Source: Streptomyces sp. CB02923 (GTDB taxonomy: Bacteria; Actinomycetota; Actinomycetes; Streptomycetales; Streptomycetaceae). Taken from it: a stretch of DNA of 64,000 bases. The position numbers were made by a program, and so were the translations under genes. The stretch lies in the NCBI RefSeq assembly GCF_001905005.1, contig NZ_LWKZ01000012.1, positions 1,107,061-1,171,060 of the forward strand. The letters are read 5' to 3'. Of this stretch, positions 1 through 7,064 are shown piece by piece (position 1 is the stretch's first letter; each line of letters starts with the position of its first letter). The notes beneath the pieces are model-generated. The model was not told where the DNA came from. It made no database searches and saw only the letters and a program-made list of their open reading frames with translations.

Positions 1-465
1 CCGCTCGGCCACGCCGGCCTCGGTGAGCACGTCCCAGCACTCCGCGACCTGCTCGGCCGTCGCCATGTCGGCCATGGAGCAGCCGGCGGCCAGGTCGGGC
101 AGGACGACCCGCTGGTCGTCGGAGGTCAGGATGTCGGCGGACTCGGCCATGAAGTGCACACCGCAGAAGACGATGTACTCGGCGTCCGGCCGGGCCGCCG
201 CGTCACGCGCCAGCTTGAAGGAGTCGCCGGTCACGTCCGCGAACTCGATGACCTCGTCACGCTGGTAGTGGTGCCCGAGGACGAAGACCTTCTCGCCGAG
301 CTTCTCCTTGGCGGCGCGGGCCCGCTCGACGAGATGGGGGTCGGACGGGGCCGGCAGGTCGCCGGGGCAGTCCACGCCGCGCTCGCTCTTGGGGTCGGCC
401 TCGCGGCCGAGGAGCAGCAGCGCGAGCGGGGTCGGCTGGACGTCCAGGGGCTGGGCGGTGGTCAC
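1..465 (-). CDS. nadA: Quinolinate synthase NadA, N-terminal part (runs off window)
   Basis: NadA is the [4Fe-4S] enzyme that condenses iminoaspartate with dihydroxyacetone phosphate to quinolinate in de novo NAD synthesis. Reading leftward from a GTG at 465, about 155 residues are visible before the window ends. They include the GHHYQRDEVIEFADVTGDS segment, characteristic of NadA, and the downstream CGVHFMAES stretch, which carries the first cluster cysteine. A purine-rich GAGAGGG lies about 8 bases upstream of the GTG. The gene is divergent from erpA, and the long leader between them holds a palindromic 40-bp repeat array. Divergence from an Fe-S insertion gene fits an enzyme that needs an Fe-S cluster. 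Identity is secure. The start could shift by a few codons. Confidence 0.93.
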   Translation of the reverse strand, partial: MTTAQPLDVQPTPLALLLLGREADPKSERGVDCPGDLPAPSDPHLVERARAAKEKLGEKVFVLGHHYQRDEVIEFADVTGDSFKLARDAAARPDAEYIVFCGVHFMAESADILTSDDQRVVLPDLAAGCSMADMATAEQVAECWDVLTEAGVAER

Positions 466-498
466 GGCACGCACCCTCTCTTGTCGTATGTATGGGCG

Positions 499-618
499 CG
501 ACGAAGTCGCTCCGGTGGAGCCGGTGCTTGCACCGGTGCGACGTGGTCGCTCCGGTGGAGCCGGTGCTTGCACCGGTGCGACGTGGTCGCTCCAGTGGAG
601 TCGGTGCTGCTGACACCG
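499..618. repeat. Three tandem 40-bp units rich in short hairpins, between nadA and erpA
   Basis: The 397-base gap between nadA and erpA holds two near-identical 40-bp units (499-538, 539-578) and a diverged third (579-618). Each unit packs three consecutive inverted repeats. In unit 1 these are GCGAC-GAA-GTCGC (498-510), GCTCC-GGT-GGAGC (509-521) and CCGGTGC-TT-GCACCGG (521-536). In unit 2 the first loop changes from GAA to GTG while the stem is unchanged. The third unit keeps a CGGTG/CACCG stem around a longer loop. The array would lie in the nadA 5' leader if a TATGAT-like -10 (minus strand, 648-653) is used, which is a guess. The rest of the gap, 619-862, shows an AT-rich patch near 630-660 and no open gene. 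Confidence 0.85.
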
Positions 619-862
619 GACCCCTTTTCGTCGAATTGACGCTATCTATCATAGCTGCTTCACGTCACTTTGACGATGGCCATCGCGTCGATGTGACGCA
701 TCCCCGCGCGTCCCCGGTGCACGGGCTGCCCGCGATACGCCCGCGATGTGCGAGCATGAAAAGCGAAAGACTGACAACACGTCGCGCCCAGCCGGAATTA
801 ATCCGGGGCCCCGTCGGTTGCAGCCGAGGGCAAGCGGTCCGTACAACCCGGGAGAGATCTAG

Positions 863-1216
863 ATGAGCGTTCAGGACGAGACCACCGTCAGCGACGGCAT
901 CATCCTGTCCGACGCGGCCGCGTCGAAGGTGAAGGCCCTGCTGGAGCAGGAAGGCCGCGACGACCTCGCGCTGCGGGTGGCCGTCCAGCCCGGCGGCTGC
1001 TCCGGACTGCGCTACCAGCTCTTCTTCGACGAGCGGTCGCTCGACGGAGATGTCGTCAAGGACTTCGACGGCGTCAAGGTCGTCACCGACCGGATGAGCG
1101 CCCCGTACCTGGGCGGCGCCTCCATCGACTTCGTCGACACCATCGAGAAGCAGGGCTTCACGATCGACAACCCGAACGCCACGGGCTCCTGCGCCTGTGG
1201 TGACTCCTTCAACTGA
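863..1216 (+). CDS. erpA: Iron-sulfur cluster insertion protein ErpA (HesB/IscA family)
   Basis: A-type carrier that takes nascent Fe-S clusters and delivers them to apo-proteins in the cytoplasm. The 117-residue product is the usual length for the family. The three invariant cysteines are C46 in the GGCSG motif and C110 and C112 in the C-terminal GSCACG motif. Start ATG 863 has a GGGAG Shine-Dalgarno about 7 bases upstream. It is transcribed away from nadA and ends in a strong intrinsic terminator, so it looks monocistronic. Respiratory Rieske protein, NadA and the desulfurase-TusA fusion nearby are plausible functional neighbours (inference). The M. tuberculosis homologue is, from memory, Rv2204c, in a similar neighbourhood. 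Confidence 0.95.
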   Translation: MSVQDETTVSDGIILSDAAASKVKALLEQEGRDDLALRVAVQPGGCSGLRYQLFFDERSLDGDVVKDFDGVKVVTDRMSAPYLGGASIDFVDTIEKQGFTIDNPNATGSCACGDSFN

Positions 1217-1247
1217 CCCGCCGAGGCGGGAACAGTAGAACGTACGA

Positions 1248-1289
1248 CGGCGGCGCCCCCCTTCACAGGGGGCGCCGCCGTTGTCGTTT
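1248..1289 (+). terminator. Intrinsic terminator after erpA
   Basis: Perfect 13-bp GC stem (1248-1260 with 1268-1280), 7-base loop CTTCACA, followed by a T-rich TTGTCGTTT. It closes the erpA transcript. Confidence 0.9.
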
Positions 1290-1349
1290 CCGGATCCGCG
1301 TCGGCCTCAACGCAAGATCAAGTTATGTACTGTCCGGATCTATACGGCG

Positions 1350-2930
1350 CTATTTCGCCGGAACCTCCTTGCCCGTGGACGCGTCGATCACGTCCCGCCC
1401 GGCCAGTGGCTTCTCCAGCGGCACCGTCTGCGTGAATTCCTTCGCCATCTTCACGCAGATCTGGTTCGGCTTCTTCTCCTTGCCGATGACCTCGGCCTTG
1501 ATGTCCTTGCCGGTCTGCTCGGCGGTCGCCGAGTACGTGCTGCACACGCCGCCCCAGAAGTGCAGCTTGAGGGACGTGCCGTCCGCGCTGACCTCGTAGG
1601 ACTCCAGGCCCATCGCCCCGGCCTTGCCCGACGGCTTGCCGCTGTTGGGAGGCTGGGCGGGGCCGGACGAGGCGCCGTCGCCGTCCTTGACGTACTTCGG
1701 GTCGACGGCGGGGTGTGTGACCGTGCCGGCGCCCGTCTGCTGCACCTTGTAGAGCCACGAGGGCACCAGCGCCTGGCGGCCGTTGACGTACTGGACCGAG
1801 AGGCCGAAGACCGCGCCGGACACCTCGGCGGGCTTGCGCGCCGCCGCGTTGCCCGCGCACGGCTCGACGCCCGCGACGTCGGTGCCCTGCTTCTTCAGCG
1901 GCTCGGCCGTCGCACAGTCGCGGGCGCCGGAGTTCGCGCCGCCGTGTGCGGCGTTGAGCCGCTCCAGCGTCTTCTCGGCGCTCTGCACCGGATACGTGTC
2001 GCCCTTGACGGGCTGCGCCAACTGGCCGCTGCCCCCGACGACCTGGCCGTCCGAGCCGATCTGGATGTCGCTCTGCCAGCCGTACGTGGGCAGCCCGCCC
2101 ACCACCGGGTTGGCGCTGACGATCCGTACCGCGCCGGACAGGCCACTGGCGTCCAGCTTGGCGTCCTTCTGGCCGAGCGCCTCCAGCACCGGCTGCGCCG
2201 CCTGCTTGGCCTTCTCCTGGGAGACGGCGTCCTTGCCGCTGCTGTCGTCCTGGGTGGAGGCGTCACCGCCCCGGTACGACGGGCAGCCGGGCCCGCTCGC
2301 CTGCGAACCGCTGCCGCCGCCCTTCGGCGCGGGCTCCGCACAGCCGGTCCCGCCGGGCGTGCCGTACTGCGAGTACGTCCATGCGCCGGAACCACCCTTG
2401 GCCACCTGGAGGACGGGGCTGCGCGCGTCCCGCGTCAGGCCGCCCACCTTCCAGGAACTGCCGTCGGAACGGACCTTGCCGGGCAGGCCCAGGGCCTTCG
2501 CCAGCCGGGCCACCGCTTCCTGGCCCACCTCGCCGCGCGGCTGGTAGACGGGGGCCGAGGAGGGGCCTTCGGGCAGCTTGCCCGTCGCCCGGTAGCCCGC
2601 GCCCTGCGGATTCGGCTCGCCGGGGGCGATCCCGCTGCGCGAGCCGGTCTCCTTCGCGTATCCGTCCAGGGCGAGCGGCGGCGGGCCGCCCTCCGGACGG
2701 GCGCCGGCGCCGTTCTCCCCGCCGCCGGAGGCTGTCGAGGCCCAGTACGCCGCGCCGCCGCCGGCCAGCAGCACCGCCGCGGCCACCGAGGCCGCGATCA
2801 GCGGGCTGCGCCGACGCCGGGCGGTGGTCTCCTGGGTGGTGTTGTCGCTGGAATTCTCCCCGCCGGACGCGGGGGGAGTGTCCTCGGTGCTCACCACTTC
2901 GCTCCTTCGGCTCCGCTGAACAACTGACAT
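1350..2930 (-). CDS. Conserved membrane-anchored extracytoplasmic protein, unknown function
   Basis: I do not recognise a catalytic domain. The 526-residue product has a short hydrophilic N-terminus with an RRRR cluster near residue 38. One transmembrane helix follows (about residues 42-65, rich in Ala/Val/Leu), and then a roughly 460-residue Gly/Ser/Lys-rich region that should lie outside the membrane. This is a single-pass N-in topology. Four cysteines are spread over the outer domain and could form disulfides. Two starts are possible. ATG 2930 has GGAGG 5 bases away. GTG 2894 has AAGGAG 7 bases away and would shorten the protein by 12 residues. Homologous architecture is common in Streptomyces as a hypothetical protein. 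A small unknown protein is encoded just upstream on the same strand. Confidence 0.75.
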   Translation of the reverse strand: MSVVQRSRRSEVVSTEDTPPASGGENSSDNTTQETTARRRRSPLIAASVAAAVLLAGGGAAYWASTASGGGENGAGARPEGGPPPLALDGYAKETGSRSGIAPGEPNPQGAGYRATGKLPEGPSSAPVYQPRGEVGQEAVARLAKALGLPGKVRSDGSSWKVGGLTRDARSPVLQVAKGGSGAWTYSQYGTPGGTGCAEPAPKGGGSGSQASGPGCPSYRGGDASTQDDSSGKDAVSQEKAKQAAQPVLEALGQKDAKLDASGLSGAVRIVSANPVVGGLPTYGWQSDIQIGSDGQVVGGSGQLAQPVKGDTYPVQSAEKTLERLNAAHGGANSGARDCATAEPLKKQGTDVAGVEPCAGNAAARKPAEVSGAVFGLSVQYVNGRQALVPSWLYKVQQTGAGTVTHPAVDPKYVKDGDGASSGPAQPPNSGKPSGKAGAMGLESYEVSADGTSLKLHFWGGVCSTYSATAEQTGKDIKAEVIGKEKKPNQICVKMAKEFTQTVPLEKPLAGRDVIDASTGKEVPAK

Positions 2931-2992
2931 GCCCTCCTCCGTGGGGAGGACGCCGGTTGGACGGAGCCGGAGCGTCCGCGGTTCCCCCGGAC

Positions 2993-3241
2993 TCAGTCCC
3001 CGTACTCGGACATGCCGCTGACCAGGGCCGCGGAGGAGGCGGGAACGCTGATCCCGTGCAGTTCGCGGGCGGGGGACGGTGGTGCCTGGGGGCCGCTGCG
3101 CCAGTGCGGTGCCATCCGCGCGCAGTCGCCCAGCAACTGGTCCATCGACTCCGGTTCGGCCGGGGTGCCGGGGACGGACCGGGAGGCGGCGCCGGAAACG
3201 GCGGCCGAACGGGGTGTGACGCCCTTCACATGCTTGGTCAT
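2993..3241 (-). CDS. Small hypothetical protein (82 aa)
   Basis: Unknown function. Third codon positions are almost all G or C over the whole 82-codon frame, which supports real coding despite the small size. The product is Pro/Ser/Ala-rich, has no membrane segment or signal peptide, and carries one cysteine near the middle (GDCARM). No clear Shine-Dalgarno is seen before ATG 3241, so translation may be leaderless or start later. It lies 62 bases upstream of, and on the same strand as, the membrane-anchored protein at 1350-2930, so the two may be co-transcribed. It is divergent from the PfkB-type kinase at 3383. Confidence 0.6.
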   Translation of the reverse strand: MTKHVKGVTPRSAAVSGAASRSVPGTPAEPESMDQLLGDCARMAPHWRSGPQAPPSPARELHGISVPASSAALVSGMSEYGD

Positions 3242-3382
3242 ACGGGCACCGTACGCATCTCGAACCTCGCGAAGAAAGCCCTACTATTGGGTAGTTTCGA
3301 CTGGTGGGAGGAGATCAGGACAGCCGGTACCGTTGACCAACGTCCGTCCCGTCCTTCCGCCTTCCGCAGGAGCAGACCCGTC

Positions 3383-4357
3383 GTGCGTATCGCAGTCACC
3401 GGCTCCATCGCCACCGACCACCTGATGACCTTCCCCGGCCGTTTCGCCGACCAGCTGGTCGCCGATCAGCTGCACACGGTCTCCCTCTCCTTCCTGGTCG
3501 ACGAACTCGACGTCCGGCGCGGAGGTGTGGGCGCCAACATCTGCTTCGGCATGGGCCAGCTCGGCACCGCGCCGATCCTGGTCGGCGCCGCAGGCGCCGA
3601 CTTCGACGAATACCGCGCGTGGCTCGACCGGCACGGTGTGGACACCCGCTCGGTCCGCATCTCCGAGGTCAAGCACACCGCCCGCTTCGTGTGCACCACC
3701 GACGCCGACCACAACCAGATCGGCTCCTTCTACACCGGCGCGATGAGCGAGGCGCGGCTGATCGAGCTGCACGCCGTCGCCGAGCGCGTCGGCGGCCTGG
3801 ACCTCGTCCTGATCGGCGCGGACGACCCGGAGGCGATGGTCCGCCACACCGAGGAGTGCCGGACCCGCGACATCCCCTTCGCGGCCGACTTCTCCCAGCA
3901 GATCGCCCGGATGGACGGCGAGGACATCCGCACCCTGATGGACGGCGCGGCCTACCTCTTCTCGAACGAGTACGAGAAGGGCCTGATCGAGAACAAGACC
4001 GGCTGGACCTCCGAGGAGATCCTGGCCAAGGTCGGCACCCGGGTGACGACGCTGGGCGCCGACGGCGTCCGCATCGAGCGGGCCGGCGAGCCGGACATCG
4101 TCGTCGGCACCGCCGAGGAGAAGGCCAAGGCCGACCCGACCGGCGTGGGCGACGCGTTCCGCGCCGGCTTCCTGTCCGGCCTGACCTGGGGCGTCGGCCT
4201 GGAGCGCGCCGCGCAGGTCGGCTGCATGCTGGCGACCCTGGTCATCGAGACCGTCGGCACCCAGGAGTACGAGCTGCACCGCAGCCACTTCATGGACCGC
4301 TTCACCAAGGCGTACGGACACGACGCCGCCGGGGAGATCCGGGCGCACCTGGCCTGA
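3383..4357 (+). CDS. PfkB/ribokinase-family carbohydrate or adenosine kinase
   Basis: Soluble ATP-dependent kinase of the ribokinase superfamily, 324 residues. The N-terminal substrate motif is RRGGVGANICFGMGQLG. The C-terminal PfkB signature DPTGVGDAFRAGF carries the anion-hole glycines and the catalytic Asp. Start GTG 3383 has GGAG 10 bases upstream. The position between erpA and ctaC matches, from memory, M. tuberculosis Rv2202c (AdoK, adenosine kinase), so nucleoside phosphorylation is as likely as sugar phosphorylation. The sequence alone cannot fix the substrate. It is transcribed alone and convergent with the desulfurase gene. Confidence 0.85.
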   Translation: MRIAVTGSIATDHLMTFPGRFADQLVADQLHTVSLSFLVDELDVRRGGVGANICFGMGQLGTAPILVGAAGADFDEYRAWLDRHGVDTRSVRISEVKHTARFVCTTDADHNQIGSFYTGAMSEARLIELHAVAERVGGLDLVLIGADDPEAMVRHTEECRTRDIPFAADFSQQIARMDGEDIRTLMDGAAYLFSNEYEKGLIENKTGWTSEEILAKVGTRVTTLGADGVRIERAGEPDIVVGTAEEKAKADPTGVGDAFRAGFLSGLTWGVGLERAAQVGCMLATLVIETVGTQEYELHRSHFMDRFTKAYGHDAAGEIRAHLA

Positions 4358-4379
4358 TCCGGTTGCCGTGGTGCGGCGG

Positions 4380-4395
4380 CCCCGACCCGTCGGGG
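4380..4395. terminator. Small hairpin between convergent genes
   Basis: A 7-bp CCCCGAC/GTCGGGG stem with a 2-base CC spacer lies in the 75-base gap between the PfkB kinase and the desulfurase genes. There is no T tract, so termination is only presumed. Confidence 0.35.
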
Positions 4396-4432
4396 ACCGG
4401 GGGCGCCGCATCCGGCCCGCGAGCCGTACCGG

Positions 4433-5821
4433 TCAGACGAGGCGCCGCACCACGTACGCGGCGCCCCGCTCCGCCGCCCGCTCGCCCACGTACTCCTGGC
4501 CCCGCATCCCGCACCACGCGGGAATGTCCAGCCGCGCCGCCTCGTCGTCCGCCAGGACGGTCAGCGTGGCGCCCACCGGGACATCGCCGATCACCTTCGC
4601 CAGCTCGATGACGGGCACCGGGCAGCGCTTGCCCAGCGCGTCCACGACGTGCCCGGCGGCGGGGGAGGGGGCGGCCTCCGGACGCGCGGCGGCCGGGGCG
4701 CCCAGCTGCTCCCGTACGGAGCGGACCGCCTCCGGGAGGACGTCCAGGAAGCGTTCGACGTCGGCCTCGGCGGTGCCCGGCGGCAGCGAGACCCGGACGT
4801 TGCCCTCCGACAGCACACCCATCGCCCGCAGCACATGGCTCGGCGTCAGCGTGCTGGAGGTGCAGGACGACCCGGACGAGACGGAGAAGCCCGCCCGGTC
4901 CAGCGCGTGCAGCAGGGTCTCCCCGTCGACATAGAGACACGAGAAGGTCACCAGGTGGGGGAGACGGCGGACGGGATCACCGACGACCTCGGTGTCCGGC
5001 ACCGCCCCGGCCACCCGCGCACGGATACGGTCCACCAGTTCCCGCAGCCGGACCGCCTCGGCAGCCGCCTCCGCCCGTACGGCGCGCAGCGACGCCGCCG
5101 CGGCGACCACGGCGGGCAGGTTCCCGAAGCCCGGCACCCGGCCGGACTCCCGCTCGTCCTGCGGACCCTGCGGCGCGAACCGGGTGCCCTTGCGTACGGC
5201 CAGCAGCCCCACGCCCGGCGGGCCGCCCCACTTGTGCGCGCTGCCCGTCAGCAGCGACCAGGCGCCGCCGACCGGGCCCCAGGGGAGCGACTGGGCGGCG
5301 TCCACCAGCAGCGGTACGCCCGCTTCCCGGCAGGCCGCGGCGGCCTCCTCGACCGGCTGCTCGGTGCCCACCTCGTGGTTCGCGGACTGGAGGACCGTCA
5401 GCGCGGTGTCCGGGCGCAGTGCGGCCGCGAGGTCCCCGGCGTCCGCCCGGCCCGTACGGTCCACGCCGACCTCGGAGACCGAGCCGCCCGCCGCCTCGTG
5501 GACCGCGGCGGCGTGCAGTACGGAGGAGTGCTCCACCGCGGAGTGGACCAGATGGCGGCCGACACGCCGACGCGCGGCGAGCGTGCCGGACATGGCCGAA
5601 TGCACCGCCTGCGTCCCCGATGGAGTGAATACGAGCTCGTCGGGGCGGCAGCCCACGGCCTCCGCCGCGGCCTCCCGCGCGGCGTCCAGCAGCAGGCGGG
5701 CGCGCCGGCCTTCCCGGTAGGGGCGGGCCGGGTCGGCCCAGCCCTCGTCGAGCGAGGCGAGCAGGGCCTCGCGGGCGACCGGGTGCAGCGGAACGGCCGA
5801 GGCGGCATCGAAGTAGGACAC
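4433..5821 (-). CDS. Cysteine desulfurase fused to a C-terminal TusA-type sulfur carrier
   Basis: The 462-residue product is a class V PLP enzyme followed by a TusA/SirA domain. In the desulfurase part (about 1-375) the PLP lysine is K197 in SAHKWGG. The persulfide-forming cysteine is C320 in SSGSSC. After a Pro/Ala-rich linker (about 376-390) the TusA domain carries the CPxP motif, C400 in GKRCPVP. Together they suggest that sulfur taken from cysteine passes directly to the fused carrier. Start GTG 5821 begins the conserved SYFDAAS motif. No good Shine-Dalgarno precedes it, so the message may be leaderless. Its sulfur acceptor (tRNA thiolation, cofactor synthesis) is not shown by the sequence. 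Divergent from ctaC. Confidence 0.88.
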   Translation of the reverse strand: MSYFDAASAVPLHPVAREALLASLDEGWADPARPYREGRRARLLLDAAREAAAEAVGCRPDELVFTPSGTQAVHSAMSGTLAARRRVGRHLVHSAVEHSSVLHAAAVHEAAGGSVSEVGVDRTGRADAGDLAAALRPDTALTVLQSANHEVGTEQPVEEAAAACREAGVPLLVDAAQSLPWGPVGGAWSLLTGSAHKWGGPPGVGLLAVRKGTRFAPQGPQDERESGRVPGFGNLPAVVAAAASLRAVRAEAAAEAVRLRELVDRIRARVAGAVPDTEVVGDPVRRLPHLVTFSCLYVDGETLLHALDRAGFSVSSGSSCTSSTLTPSHVLRAMGVLSEGNVRVSLPPGTAEADVERFLDVLPEAVRSVREQLGAPAAARPEAAPSPAAGHVVDALGKRCPVPVIELAKVIGDVPVGATLTVLADDEAARLDIPAWCGMRGQEYVGERAAERGAAYVVRRLV

Positions 5822-5992
5822 ACCCGAGACGCTAGCGCGTCGTACACCTGTGCCGGGCGCGGCGTCAGATGGCTGCCGGAGCCCGGCATTCCGGGGCTCC
5901 GGGAGCGTCCTCCGGATGCCGCAGCCACCCCTTCGGGGAGCCGTGCGGCGCGTTGGGCACCCTCCCCGCGCGACCCCAAATAGCGTCCAGTA

Positions 5993-6021
5993 GGGTTTGG
6001 TCCGCATAAACATCCAAACCC
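5993..6021. promoter_or_regulatory. 8-bp inverted repeat upstream of ctaC
   Basis: Perfect arms GGGTTTGG (5993-6000) and CCAAACCC (6014-6021) are separated by 13 AT-rich bases, about 80 bases before the ctaC start. Two TANNNT hexamers (TAGCGT 5981, TAGGGT 5991) abut it. It could be an operator or a leader hairpin for the oxidase operon. The binding factor is unknown. Confidence 0.45.
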
Positions 6022-6101
6022 CTGCCCGTGCCAGGGCCGGCGACCGACCAGCGAGACGGCCGCAGCCGGTCTCGCGGGCGAGACTCTCGGGAAGGCGCTA
6101 C

Positions 6102-7064
6102 GTGAGTCCCAACGGCTCCGACCGCTCGTCGCGGCGCCCGATGCGGCGGAAGCTGCCGCAGGTGCTGGCTGCGGGACTGGTCCTGGCAACCTCGACCGGT
6201 TGCACATACAAGGACTTTCCCAACCTCGGCATGCCCAATCCGGCTACTGAAGAGGCGCCGCGGATCCTCTCCCTTTGGCAGGGCTCCTGGGCCGCCGCCC
6301 TCGCAGTGGGCGTGCTGGTGTGGGGCCTGATCATCTGGAGCTGGATCTTCCACCGCCGCAGCCGGACCAAGGTGGAGGTCCCCGCACAGACGCGGTACAA
6401 CATGCCCATCGAGGCGTTGTACACCATTGTTCCGTTCATCATCATCGCGGTGCTCTTCTACTTCACCGCGCGCGATGAGAGCGAACTCCTCAAGACTTCG
6501 AAGAAGCCCGACCACGTCATCAACGTGGTGGGTTATCAGTGGAGCTGGGGGTTCAACTACCTGGAGAACGTGGACGGCAAGCCCGACACCACGAATATCG
6601 ACTCCAAGGAACTCTCCGCGATCCCGGACAAGTGGAAGAAGAACGTCCCCGCCGGCGCCGACGGCGTGTACGACGAGGGCATCCCGGGCACGCGGAACCC
6701 GCAGACCGGCAACCCGGGTCCGACCCTGTGGCTGCCGAAGGGCGAGACGGTTCAGTTCGTCCTGACGTCGCGTGATGTCATCCACTCGTTCTGGGTGGTG
6801 CCGTTCCTGATGAAGCAGGACGTGATCCCCGGCCACACCAACGTCTTCGAGGTGACTCCCAACAAGGAGGGCACCTTCATGGGCAAGTGCGCCGAGCTCT
6901 GCGGCGTCGACCACTCCCGGATGCTCTTCAACGTCAAGGTGGTCTCTCCCGACAAGTACCGGGAGCACCTGAAGGACCTGGCGAAGAAGGGCCAGACCGG
7001 TTACCTGCCGTCGGGCATCAAGCAGACGGATCACGCCAGGAACGCGGAGACCAACAACAAGTGA
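6102..7064 (+). CDS. ctaC: Cytochrome c oxidase subunit II (CuA subunit)
   Basis: Membrane-anchored subunit that accepts electrons from the cytochrome bcc complex into its CuA centre. The 320-residue product has a signal or lipoprotein-like N-terminus (STGC, C34), two transmembrane helices (about 55-80 and 105-125) and an outer cupredoxin domain. The CuA ligands are visible: the His of VIHSFW, then C263, C267, H271 and M274 in CAELCGVDHSRM. Start GTG 6102 follows GAAGG by 6 bases and gives a sensible signal sequence. The stop overlaps the ctaD start (GTGA), so ctaC-ctaD-ctaF is a translationally coupled operon. Confidence 0.96.
   Translation: MSPNGSDRSSRRPMRRKLPQVLAAGLVLATSTGCTYKDFPNLGMPNPATEEAPRILSLWQGSWAAALAVGVLVWGLIIWSWIFHRRSRTKVEVPAQTRYNMPIEALYTIVPFIIIAVLFYFTARDESELLKTSKKPDHVINVVGYQWSWGFNYLENVDGKPDTTNIDSKELSAIPDKWKKNVPAGADGVYDEGIPGTRNPQTGNPGPTLWLPKGETVQFVLTSRDVIHSFWVVPFLMKQDVIPGHTNVFEVTPNKEGTFMGKCAELCGVDHSRMLFNVKVVSPDKYREHLKDLAKKGQTGYLPSGIKQTDHARNAETNNK

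Noticed and set aside
5822..6101. Rex-type redox operator upstream of ctaC
   Set aside because: I looked for a TGTGAACGCGTTCACA-like site and found only the unrelated GGGTTTGG/CCAAACCC repeat.
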